A DNA stretch of 11,122 nt, from assembly GCA_948566455.1 (NCBI GenBank), contig CAOYQO010000045.1, positions 1 to 11,122 of the forward strand, given 5' to 3'. The position numbers and the translations under genes were made by a program. The number at the start of each line of letters is the position of its first letter. The first letter of the stretch is position 1. Below the pieces are notes generated by a model. That model did no database searches, was not told the DNA's origin, and saw only the letters and a list, made by a program, of their open reading frames with translations. Source of the stretch: an uncultured Phocaeicola sp. (GTDB lineage: Bacteria; Bacteroidota; Bacteroidia; Bacteroidales; Bacteroidaceae). Shown here in pieces: positions 1 through 6,794 of the stretch.

Positions 1-31
1 CCCTAAGATTTCAACTTAAAACTAAAATATC

Positions 32-1204
32 ATGAATACAACATTACATAAAGAATGGACAGTTGCAGACATTTGCAAAGGATTTACTTATAATGAGTTG
101 GAGGGCAAAGGTTTGTTCGGATTGAACGGACAACTTACTATCCAACCCGAGTATCAACGCCATTACATTTACAATGACGGAAAACGGGATGTGGCTGTGA
201 TAGAATCACTGCTAAAGGGCTATCCAATTGGGCTAATCTATTTCAACCGTACAGCAAATGGGCGATTTGAGGTGCTTGATGGGCAACAGCGTATTACCTC
301 TATCGGTCGATTTGTTACAGGAAAATTCGCCATTAAGGACGAATCAGATAATGTGCAATATTTTTCGGGATTGCCCGAAGAACAGCAACAAAAGATTATG
401 CAATCTCCTCTGCTCGTTTATGAATGCGAGGGTGAAGAAAAAGAAATTAAGGAGTGGTTCAAGACCATCAACATTGTAGGTATTCCGCTCAAGGAACAAG
501 AGTTGCTAAATGCCATCTATTCAGGCGAGTTCGTGAATGCTGCCAAACGAGTATTCAGCAATTCTCAAAATGCGGAAATTCAAAAATGGAGTCATTATAT
601 CAAGGGGGATGTGAAACGACAAGATTATTTGGCGGAAGCTCTTAAATGGATTTGCGACAGCAAAGGAATGAGTGTAGATGCTTATATGAGTCAGCATCGT
701 CATGATACCTCCACTGGTGAGTTGGAATGTTATTTCCGCTCAGTTATTGATTGGACATCTGCCACATTCACAATGGTTGAACGAGATATGTGCGGCTTGG
801 AATGGGGACGGTTATATGAAACATATCATACCACTCCTTATAGTATTGACCATGTTACAGAAAGAGTAAAAGTCCTACAGGCAGATGAAAGCGTAAAATG
901 CCCCCGTAACATTTATGAATATGTGTTAGGCGGAGAAATGGACAAGAAACTACTTGACATTCGTATATTTGAAGAATCGACAAAAAGAACAGCTTACAAA
1001 CGTCAAACCGAGATGGCAGAGAAACAGGGTGTTTCCAACTGCCCACTTTGTGCTTCAGGGAATAATGCCAATAAGACCCGCATTTACAAACTGTCAGAAA
1101 TGGATGCCGACCATGTGACAGCATGGAGCAATGGTGGGGCAACTAATATAGAAAATTGTGAAATGCTTTGCAAAACTCATAACCGTTCAAAGGGAAATAG
1201 ATAA
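32..1204 (+). CDS. DUF262-HNH fusion nuclease, probable restriction/defence protein
   Basis: This 390-residue protein has an N-terminal DUF262 (GmrS/ParB-like) domain and a C-terminal HNH nuclease domain. The DUF262 signature is clear: QPEYQR at about 38-43, a conserved block ending in GYPIGLIYF, and the DGQQR motif at 83-87, which in this family is linked to nucleotide use and activity. The HNH part starts at about residue 337 with CPLC, followed by DADH (about 358-361), two Asn residues (about 372 and 375) and LCKTHN (about 379-384). All expected metal and catalytic residues are present. It is shorter than GmrSD or BrxU (usually above 550 residues) and lacks a large middle domain. Only 31 bases precede it, beginning with a possible stop codon, so it may be the second gene of an operon whose first gene (possibly a methyltransferase) lies outside. 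Family assignment is confident; the restriction or anti-phage role is inferred from relatives. Confidence 0.85.
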   Translation: MNTTLHKEWTVADICKGFTYNELEGKGLFGLNGQLTIQPEYQRHYIYNDGKRDVAVIESLLKGYPIGLIYFNRTANGRFEVLDGQQRITSIGRFVTGKFAIKDESDNVQYFSGLPEEQQQKIMQSPLLVYECEGEEKEIKEWFKTINIVGIPLKEQELLNAIYSGEFVNAAKRVFSNSQNAEIQKWSHYIKGDVKRQDYLAEALKWICDSKGMSVDAYMSQHRHDTSTGELECYFRSVIDWTSATFTMVERDMCGLEWGRLYETYHTTPYSIDHVTERVKVLQADESVKCPRNIYEYVLGGEMDKKLLDIRIFEESTKRTAYKRQTEMAEKQGVSNCPLCASGNNANKTRIYKLSEMDADHVTAWSNGGATNIENCEMLCKTHNRSKGNR

Positions 1205-1213
1205 ATGTATGTT

Positions 1214-1249
1214 ATTTTGAGAGAGTTATATTTTTAATTCTCTCAAAAT
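1214..1249 (+). terminator. Hairpin between nuclease and recombinase genes
   Basis: Two 15-nt arms (1214-1228 and 1235-1249) pair with a single G-T wobble around a 6-nt loop; the core is ATTTTGAGAGA / TCTCTCAAAAT. It starts 10 nt after the nuclease stop codon and ends one base before the ATG of the recombinase. It could end the nuclease transcript, but there is no U tract before the next start codon. It could equally hide the recombinase ribosome site in read-through RNA. Confidence 0.55.
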
Positions 1250-1250
1250 T

Positions 1251-2174
1251 ATGAATAAGAAAAAAACATTTCAAGATGTTTCCAAGATATGGTGTGATGC
1301 AAAACGCCCTATAGTGAAACACTCCACGATGTGCGCTTATCTGCTTACATTGCAAACTCATTTGTTGCCATGGTTTGGCACAATGGAAACAATAGCAGAA
1401 TGTGATGTACAGCAGTTTGTAATAGACAAATGTGCATCGGGATTAGCAAGGAAAACCGTCAGGGATATGGTAGCAGTGCTCAAGTCCATTGTTAAGTATG
1501 GGAATAAGCACGGGATTTTCCATTTTGAGGAATGGGAAATCGAATATCCCACTGATACGGAAAAGAAATTATTGCCTACCTTATCCTTGAATCATCAACG
1601 GATACTGATGAATCACTTGATAGAACAACCTACACAGCAAAATATAGGTGTATTGTTAGCCCTTTGTACGGGAATGAGAATTGGTGAAGTGTGTGCTTTA
1701 CAATGGGAGGACGTAGATTTTACACAGAGAATAATTACTGTAAGACATACGGTTGGCAGAATATACAATTGCGAGTTGAAAACGACTGAAAGGATTCACA
1801 CATCTCCTAAAACGAAGAACTCTTGTCGTGAAATTCCTATTTCAAAACAACTATTTCAGTCCTTGAAAACGGTTAGAAAACAATCACAATCTCCATATGT
1901 AGTAGGAACCTCCACTCAATCCAAGGAGCCACGCTCTTACCGTGATTATTTTAGCAGATTGCTAAAACGGCTTAATATTCCTCATTTGGTTTTTCATGGA
2001 CTTCGCCATACATTTGCGACCAGATGTATTGAAAGTCAATGTGATTATAAAACCGTCAGTGTTATACTTGGTCACTCGAATGTGGCGACAACACTCAATT
2101 TGTATGTGCATCCCAATCTCAGCCAAAAGAAAAAATGTATTGACCGTATGAGTAAATTTTTAGGAATGGCTTAA
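1251..2174 (+). CDS. Tyrosine recombinase/integrase, second in the window
   Basis: A complete 307-residue phage-integrase-family protein. The N-terminal core-binding (SAM-like) domain spans about residues 5-90. The catalytic domain follows, with Arg143 in CTGMRIGEVCALQW, Lys187 in SPKTKNS, His249 and Arg252 in HGLRHTF, His275 in LGHSNVATT and the nucleophile Tyr285 in LNLYVHP. All six catalytic positions are intact, so it should be active. It has no arm-binding AP2-like N-terminal domain of obvious length and is unlike the element's own integrase at 6791-8014. The ATG immediately follows a hairpin, and I see no Shine-Dalgarno sequence. It runs in the same direction as the DUF262-HNH gene and converges with the relaxase gene. 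It may move a small nested element carrying the nuclease, or invert DNA near it. The family is certain; the substrate is unknown. Confidence 0.93.
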   Translation: MNKKKTFQDVSKIWCDAKRPIVKHSTMCAYLLTLQTHLLPWFGTMETIAECDVQQFVIDKCASGLARKTVRDMVAVLKSIVKYGNKHGIFHFEEWEIEYPTDTEKKLLPTLSLNHQRILMNHLIEQPTQQNIGVLLALCTGMRIGEVCALQWEDVDFTQRIITVRHTVGRIYNCELKTTERIHTSPKTKNSCREIPISKQLFQSLKTVRKQSQSPYVVGTSTQSKEPRSYRDYFSRLLKRLNIPHLVFHGLRHTFATRCIESQCDYKTVSVILGHSNVATTLNLYVHPNLSQKKKCIDRMSKFLGMA

Positions 2175-2181
2175 TATATGC

Positions 2182-2227
2182 AACTTACCTTTATGAGACA
2201 TTTTGAAATGTCTCATAAAGGTAAGTT
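2182..2227. terminator. 46-nt perfect palindrome, likely bidirectional terminator
   Basis: Two perfectly complementary 22-nt arms (2182-2203 and 2206-2227) flank a 2-nt TG loop; the outer ends read AACTTACC and GGTAAGTT. It begins 7 nt after the stop of the recombinase and ends 22 nt before the stop of the convergent relaxase gene. That position fits a shared terminator. No long U run follows on either strand, so a role as a recombinase binding site or element end is also possible. Confidence 0.6.
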
Positions 2228-2249
2228 AATGTGACTTAGGGATATATTT

Positions 2250-3182
2250 TTACAATCTCATTCCCCGTTTACGTTTCTTCTTCCTGCGCAATATCTCCGC
2301 CATCTCCTGATTGGCTTCCGCATCGGCAGCGTTGCAGGATAAGCCGTTATCGTTCAGCAATCCCAATGAACCGCTGAAAAGTTCACCTCTTGCAGGGTCG
2401 GCAGATGCGCTTGGCGTATCTGCTGTATAGGTGTTGTTCGTACGTTCCACATTCCTGTTATGCTGCAAGGCTGCATCAATCTTGGAGTAACTGAAACGCC
2501 TGTCCACTTTGGAGCCGTTGAAGTGGTAGCCGTTCATGGTGAAGACCACGCCCTGCACCTCGTCCGTCTGCCCCTTGTGCTTGAAGCGAACTTTCACACC
2601 CTGACGGTGCAGGTTGGCGACAAGCACGTCCCAGTTGCCGCACCTGCCGACTTCCGTTTTCAGGATGTCGTACAGCCTGTACTTCGTCCTGTCAGGCTCT
2701 TTCAGCCGGTTACGCTTGACATTATCCTTGCCACCAGCCATATGCAGACCGTATTTCAAGGTAAGTTCCTTGCAGATACGGGTGCTGCGCAACCGTTCGT
2801 TTCTGTCCGATATTGTACTACCGTCATTGCCTATGCGGTTGAAGGCGATATGCACGTGCGGATGCTCCTTGTCGAAGTGGCGGGCGATGAAGAACTGCGT
2901 GTCACGCATGCCCATCTTCTCCATGTATTCAAGTGCTATCCCTGCCATAACACGGTTTGTTAGCCGAGGTTCGTCCTCTTTGGAGAAACTCAGGGCGATG
3001 TGTCCGACAGGCTTCGCCACCTTGACGTTCATCTGCGACTGGATGTTGAAACTCATTGCGATGGTATCCTTGTTTTCCATGAACAAGCCCTCATGAGCCA
3101 CTAACTGCACTCCCTTGTTCTTGTCAAGGATGTAGTCCACCACACCCTTGAAATTGCTGCCATGTACGATTTTCGCCATCAT
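2250..3182 (-). CDS. MOBP-type relaxase (mobilization nuclease)
   Basis: This 310-residue protein has the relaxase domain (PF03432 type) seen in Bacteroides mobilizable elements (BmgA/MobN1 class). It nicks oriT and stays bound to the transferred strand. The candidate nucleophile is Tyr17 in VVDYILDK. The metal-binding histidine motif is RHFDKEHPHVHIAFNRI at about 101-117, with His107, His109 and His111, and a further His61 lies in GHIALSF. The C-terminal 70 residues are low in recognisable structure and end in a basic stretch (RRKKKRKRG). It overlaps mobC by 4 nt (ATGA), which indicates translational coupling. At 310 residues it is short but normal for this class, and no helicase domain is fused. 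Two ATG codons are adjacent at the start; either could be used. Confidence 0.93.
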   Translation of the reverse strand: MMAKIVHGSNFKGVVDYILDKNKGVQLVAHEGLFMENKDTIAMSFNIQSQMNVKVAKPVGHIALSFSKEDEPRLTNRVMAGIALEYMEKMGMRDTQFFIARHFDKEHPHVHIAFNRIGNDGSTISDRNERLRSTRICKELTLKYGLHMAGGKDNVKRNRLKEPDRTKYRLYDILKTEVGRCGNWDVLVANLHRQGVKVRFKHKGQTDEVQGVVFTMNGYHFNGSKVDRRFSYSKIDAALQHNRNVERTNNTYTADTPSASADPARGELFSGSLGLLNDNGLSCNAADAEANQEMAEILRRKKKRKRGMRL

Positions 3183-3541
3183 ATCCCTATCTTGGTTAAG
3201 AGTTCATGGATTCTTGCCACTGCAACCTTGCAGTCGTCACGTTCCTCATAGAAGCCCCCTGCATTCGCCTTGCGTGCAAGCTGGTTCAGGTTGTTAGCCA
3301 TGCCGCACAGGTTACGCACATGGGCGGCATGTTCCTCCGACAGCCGTCCCTTCACATGACCGTTTCGGAAACACTCCCTCATGTATTCGCTCGATGACAC
3401 TCCGGCTTCATACGCCCGTGTCATCAGACGGAAGTAGTCGGCAGCCGCCAGCTTCACCGCCACACGGTATGTCAGTTTCTCGGTTGCCCCTTTCTTCGGG
3501 CGACCGCCTTTGTTGTGTTTCTTGTCTTCCTTATGTTCCAT
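3179..3541 (-). CDS. mobC: MobC-like relaxosome accessory protein
   Basis: A 120-residue protein of the bacterial mobilization (MobC, PF05713) type, which binds near oriT and helps the relaxase open the strands. The N-terminus is basic (KGGRPKKG at about 11-18). It is followed by a ribbon-helix-helix-like segment, and then by the conserved block that includes RNLCGMANNLNQLARKAN at about 76-93, the most recognisable part of the family. It directly precedes and overlaps the relaxase gene, and the oriT candidate lies immediately upstream, as expected for an autoregulated mob operon. I see no strong Shine-Dalgarno sequence before the ATG. Confidence 0.9.
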   Translation of the reverse strand: MEHKEDKKHNKGGRPKKGATEKLTYRVAVKLAAADYFRLMTRAYEAGVSSSEYMRECFRNGHVKGRLSEEHAAHVRNLCGMANNLNQLARKANAGGFYEERDDCKVAVARIHELLTKIGI

Positions 3542-3585
3542 TTCTAAGTATTGTCAGTATAGTTAATGAATAGACCAACGGGATG

Positions 3586-3672
3586 CCGCCCCCTGATATT
3601 CGGGGGACGGGTGGCAAGCGGTTTCGGGTGTCCCGAAACACAAACTTGCTACCCCACGATTCTAACCGAATC
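3586..3672. other. Candidate origin of transfer (oriT)
   Basis: The 168-nt gap between mobC and the primase gene is packed with inverted repeats. An outer pair at 3609-3618 (GGGTGGCAAG) and 3645-3654 (CTTGCTACCC) matches with one mismatch. Nested inside is a perfect 8-bp hairpin, GTTTCGGG (3621-3628) with CCCGAAAC (3632-3639), loop TGT. A GC hairpin lies at 3586-3610 (CCGCCCCC with GGGGGaCGG), and a 5-bp stem at 3658-3672. Nested imperfect repeats directly upstream of mobC and the relaxase gene are where oriT lies in related elements. The nick site cannot be fixed by eye. Confidence 0.62.
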
Positions 3673-3709
3673 AATTTTGAGCAACTCCCGTTTTTTCTCG
3701 TTTGATGCT

Positions 3710-4648
3710 TTATAATCCGAACCCTTTTTTCTTCGGTTTAACGATGTTTCGGGGAGGTGGATTAACGGTTAAATTCTGCCGCTTGCCGCACAGAAAATCG
3801 TTCAGGTCTTTATGCCCGTGATAGTTGTGCGAGAAATCTCGGATGCATCCGTCAAACTCGATTGCCAGCTCTTGGTACGCATTTCTCCCAGCCTTGTCAT
3901 TGTCGAGCAGGCAGTGGATGCGCTCATACTTATGCAGCACGTCAATGGCTTTCGGTACGTTGGCGGTGGAGTTGAGAATGACATAATCCTGCCCGTCAAG
4001 GTTGGGCATGGTCGGGCAGTTCCTCGTGCGGAGCGTGAGGAAAGATAGATAGTCCGTCATGCCCTCGAATACCAGACATTTTTCCCTCGGTTCTCCTGAC
4101 TGTCGGATATGGCTGATGTCTTTCGGTGCAATGCAACCCTTGAAGAATTGGTTGCGCACCTCGTACCCTCCTGCCACATTCGGGAAGCCGATGGCGAAAT
4201 AAGGCTTGCCGTTATGGACGAAGTGCAGTTCCTTGCATTCCGGTTTCGCCAGTGCGGTATCTATTCCACGCTCCTGCAAGTAGTGGAGCAATACCGGATG
4301 CGTGAGTTCCCTGACCTCCAACTGTTGGAAGGATGGCTCGGATGCCTGTTGGCGAAAGGAAAAAGAAACGGGACGGACGTGTGGAGCCTGTTCCGCTATC
4401 TTACGGAGCAGATAAGACACATGGTCCGAAAAATAGAGTTCCTGAGCCAGTGCGATGATGTTGCCCCCTTTGCCCAACCCGTAGTCGAACCACAAATTAC
4501 GGTTGGTATTTACCTTGAATGACGCTTCCGTTTCCTGCCGGAAAGGTGATTTGTACCAAAGGCTGTTCCCCTGCTGTTTCACGGGCGAATAGCCCATACT
4601 TTGCAGATAGTCTGCGATGCTGATTTGTTTTGCTTCCTGTATGGTCAT
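3710..4648 (-). CDS. TOPRIM primase-like protein with degenerate CHC2 zinc finger
   Basis: Read from the ATG at 4648 (312 residues) because AGGA lies 9 nt upstream of it; an in-frame ATG at 4747 would add 33 unconvincing residues. Residues about 1-75 follow the DnaG zinc-finger fold (SLWYKSPFRQETEASFKV, then WFDYGLGKGGNIIALAQ), but every Cys/His ligand of the CHC2 motif is replaced (CPFH reads SPFR, CxxC reads DYGL). The TOPRIM domain is clear: FEGMTDY with Glu195 and Asp199, and LLDNDKAGRNA with Asp249 and Asp251. HKDLNDFLCG at about 279-288 is a typical C-terminal TOPRIM motif. It lies downstream of the helicase gene, so the pair probably starts replication of the excised element or primes strand synthesis after transfer, as proposed for PrmN1 of NBU elements. 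The family is confident, the exact role less so. Confidence 0.85.
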   Translation of the reverse strand: MTIQEAKQISIADYLQSMGYSPVKQQGNSLWYKSPFRQETEASFKVNTNRNLWFDYGLGKGGNIIALAQELYFSDHVSYLLRKIAEQAPHVRPVSFSFRQQASEPSFQQLEVRELTHPVLLHYLQERGIDTALAKPECKELHFVHNGKPYFAIGFPNVAGGYEVRNQFFKGCIAPKDISHIRQSGEPREKCLVFEGMTDYLSFLTLRTRNCPTMPNLDGQDYVILNSTANVPKAIDVLHKYERIHCLLDNDKAGRNAYQELAIEFDGCIRDFSHNYHGHKDLNDFLCGKRQNLTVNPPPRNIVKPKKKGFGL

Positions 4649-4923
4649 AATGTATATTCCTACGGATTTGATGATGGTTGATAAAACGATGTTTTGATGA
4701 TTGTGATATTTAACCTGTTGATGTATAGCACCATACGCCCTCATCATACATTCATCAAACTGCTTGCGAAAAGAAAAATCATCATTTGTGATGTCGGTAT
4801 GGTCTGTCCGTACTATTTTCTCTTTTCATCAGCACCTTATTCTCGATTAAGATTTGATGATGGCGTATTCTACTGGTATTCAACACTATTATATTCTTAT
4901 TCATCAATTCATCAAAAAAAGAA
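4649..4923. other. Possible replication origin with repeated TGATGA motifs
   Basis: This AT-rich 275-nt gap lies between the helicase and primase genes. It holds nine copies of TGATGA or its complement TCATCA, beginning at 4669, 4695, 4741, 4752, 4779, 4826, 4855, 4901 and 4909. A 13-bp exact direct repeat, GATTTGATGATGG, occurs at 4665-4677 and 4851-4863. Clustered short repeats in AT-rich DNA between replication genes suggest an iteron-like origin or a repressor binding region. The primase promoter should also lie here. Confidence 0.4.
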
Positions 4924-6129
4924 TCATAGTGTTTCCAAAAACACTTTCGTTACGGTGTAAAATCGTCCGGTTTTCCGAACAGGGGAGTAACGGCATTCAC
5001 GGTTGTAGTCCACTTGATAGGTGGTATATGTGAGGGTGTTATGGGCAGGTTTCAACTTCCAGCACTCCTGCAATACCCTCCGCACTTGGTATCTCTCCGC
5101 CTTGACATACGAGTTCGCCAAAAGAACGAGAATGTCATCGGGGCAGAACGAAAATGTATCAACACTCATATTTGCCATGATGTCAAGTATAAGCTCGTAC
5201 ATCTCGGTTTCAAATCTGTTGCGGTTGCTGCGGATGATGCGCTGCAAGGCTTCGGTATGCAGCAGCGAGGAGGCAAACCACATACGGCTTTTCTTTTCGG
5301 TGGATAGACTTCTGTGTTGCAGATGATAAAGAAAAGCCGGAATTTCCGCTTTCAGTTTTTGCAGGAAGTCGGTATCATCCGACTGCAAACGGTCTATTTT
5401 GCGTACCCAATAGCGTGTTTCCCCTGCATCAATGATGACAGGCAGGTACTCGTTGTTGGAACACAGCACGAACTTGGCGAAGAAGGCTATCTCGTCACGG
5501 TCTTTGCCTTTGGCTTCCACCTTGTAGGAGAGTGTCGTGCTCAGGTTCTTCAACCGCTCGCTGTCCTCCCTGCGGCTCAACAGCACCTCGTCCACCATGA
5601 TAAGGAGTTTTCCTGCCCAGTCGGAATTGAACTGGCTGCGGAAATCCTCGTTGGTGTTAAATGTCACGTTGTTCTGAAACAGGGCTTTCAGGAAGTTCAA
5701 GAAAGTACTTTTGCCCGTGTTTCGTTCCTCAGATACCAACAGCAGGATGGGCAGCTTCTGTATGGGTTGCAAATACAATAGTTGCAGATAGTCCATCCCC
5801 AACTCGTATTGCTCTCCGAAGATGTGCCGTACCAAAGTTTGGATGTGTGGGAAATCCCCCTCTTTTGGTTTGTGGGATATCGGCTCATAGAGGTTGAGGA
5901 ACTTGCCGACCACGGGCTGATAGCAGACGTGTTCGGGTACGGTGCAGAAGCCGTCATACTTCGGCACGGTGGCAAGAAAATGTTTGCCGTAATCCTGCCG
6001 GAGTGTCTCGTTGTTCCACACGATGCGTTTCTTCACATAGCCGCCGTCCAGACGGGGCTGGTTCACCAATTTGTAGAGGGTTGTACCCACTCGGATAAAC
6101 TCCTCCCTTGCGATGTTTTCTTGTTTCAT
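4924..6129 (-). CDS. SF3-type helicase, DUF5906/VapE-like replication protein
   Basis: A P-loop ATPase read from the ATG at 6129 (401 residues); a GTG two codons upstream is possible. The ATPase core has Walker A in SEERNTGKSTFLNFLK (GKS at about 139-141), Walker B in KLLIMVDEVLL (Asp-Glu at about 180-181), and the sensor Asn in FVLCSNNEYLPVI (about 225-226). An Arg follows shortly after, in AGETRYWVRK. This order is typical of the primase-helicase and VapE proteins found in phage satellites and mobilizable elements. The N-terminal 90 residues have no catalytic primase motif; priming would come from the TOPRIM protein next door. The role is probably unwinding at the element's own origin after excision. 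The C-terminal 130 residues look helical and may bind DNA, but I do not recognise a domain. Confidence 0.85.
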   Translation of the reverse strand: MKQENIAREEFIRVGTTLYKLVNQPRLDGGYVKKRIVWNNETLRQDYGKHFLATVPKYDGFCTVPEHVCYQPVVGKFLNLYEPISHKPKEGDFPHIQTLVRHIFGEQYELGMDYLQLLYLQPIQKLPILLLVSEERNTGKSTFLNFLKALFQNNVTFNTNEDFRSQFNSDWAGKLLIMVDEVLLSRREDSERLKNLSTTLSYKVEAKGKDRDEIAFFAKFVLCSNNEYLPVIIDAGETRYWVRKIDRLQSDDTDFLQKLKAEIPAFLYHLQHRSLSTEKKSRMWFASSLLHTEALQRIIRSNRNRFETEMYELILDIMANMSVDTFSFCPDDILVLLANSYVKAERYQVRRVLQECWKLKPAHNTLTYTTYQVDYNRECRYSPVRKTGRFYTVTKVFLETL

Positions 6130-6186
6130 AAGCACTTCATTTCAGTTTAATCAGTGCAAAACTCGGCAATTCGTACAAGACGGATA

Positions 6187-6208
6187 TATGACTCATGTAT
6201 GACTCACG
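6187..6208. repeat. Tandem 11-bp repeat upstream of helicase gene
   Basis: TATGACTCATG (6187-6197) is followed at once by TATGACTCACG (6198-6208), one mismatch, about 60 nt upstream of the helicase start. The period of one helical turn suggests an operator for a dimeric regulator. No clear -7 box is visible nearby. Confidence 0.4.
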
Positions 6209-6246
6209 TATAATTTTTTTGTATTTGGCTCGGAGGTATATAGACA

Positions 6247-6289
6247 AAGCCCGAAGAAGTGCCACTTCAACGGCTGTTTCTTCGGACTT
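6247..6289. terminator. Hairpin in the rhuM-helicase gap
   Basis: AAGCCCGAAGAA (6247-6258) pairs with TTCTTCGGACTT (6278-6289) with one mismatch around a 19-nt loop. It lies downstream of the RhuM-like gene and upstream of the helicase. No U tract follows, so a terminator role is tentative. A 14-bp palindrome (CATTCACATGAATG, 6298-6311) follows, and a weaker stem at 6360-6404 abuts the stop codon of the RhuM-like gene. Confidence 0.4.
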
Positions 6290-6404
6290 ATCGTATTCAT
6301 TCACATGAATGGCAATACACCCATTTATTTATCCATATAAATAGATTGTTGGCAATGGGAATACGCAATGGTCTCACTACTTTATGTCGTCATATTGGCG
6401 TATT

Positions 6405-6794
6405 TTATGCCTGATACTTAGATACTTCCATACTGTTCACACCCAGCGAAAAGAAAATGTTTGTTTTCTCTTTTCGCAAGTACACCCTTTCAAAAATGAC
6501 ATTGCGCACTTGTTCCGCGCCAAAAGTATTGATACGGAAAGCGAGTGCGACCACCATCGGGAAACCGAATACATCGGCATGATAACCGTTCTCCAATCGG
6601 ACATACTTCTGTACCTCGTAATCTTTCAAGACACCGCTTTTATATACGGCTCTGATGGCTGCTCGGAGTGTCGGGGCTATCACCCCGAACAACTCCACCA
6701 GTTCCGGTTCGCTAACCCAAATGTCAGCGACATTCTCCGGCATGATAATGTTGCCGTATTCATCCATTGTTATGATACATCTCTTCATATTCAT
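6405..6794 (-). CDS. RhuM-like DNA-binding protein
   Basis: This 129-residue protein follows the pattern of RhuM/Fic-associated proteins. It has a helix-turn-helix-like segment at about 26-55 (ELVELFGVIAPTLRAAIRAV, then YKSGVL). A conserved block follows with YHADVFGFPMVVALAFRIN and FGAEQVRNVIFERV at about 71-104. RhuM relatives read similarly (ELF...PT...I...FK.GEL, then Y.L..I..VGYRVNS..ATQFR.WA). It is shorter than full RhuM (about 330 residues) and keeps only the N-terminal part. Its ATG overlaps the integrase stop by 4 nt (ATGA), so the two are translationally coupled. Position and HTH suggest a regulator or excision helper for the integrase. That is inference; RhuM proteins have no firmly established biochemical role. 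Confidence 0.7.
   Translation of the reverse strand: MNMKRCIITMDEYGNIIMPENVADIWVSEPELVELFGVIAPTLRAAIRAVYKSGVLKDYEVQKYVRLENGYHADVFGFPMVVALAFRINTFGAEQVRNVIFERVYLRKEKTNIFFSLGVNSMEVSKYQA

Noticed and set aside
2460..3096. Long + strand frames of 160-167 codons
   Set aside because: They lie opposite the relaxase, whose motifs are unmistakable; they are antisense shadows of its GC-rich coding sequence.
3542..3709. Small gene between mobC and primase
   Set aside because: The gap is filled with inverted repeats and has no plausible open frame; an oriT fits better.
5314..6150. Long + strand frames opposite the helicase
   Set aside because: Antisense to a gene with clear Walker motifs; no independent evidence of coding.
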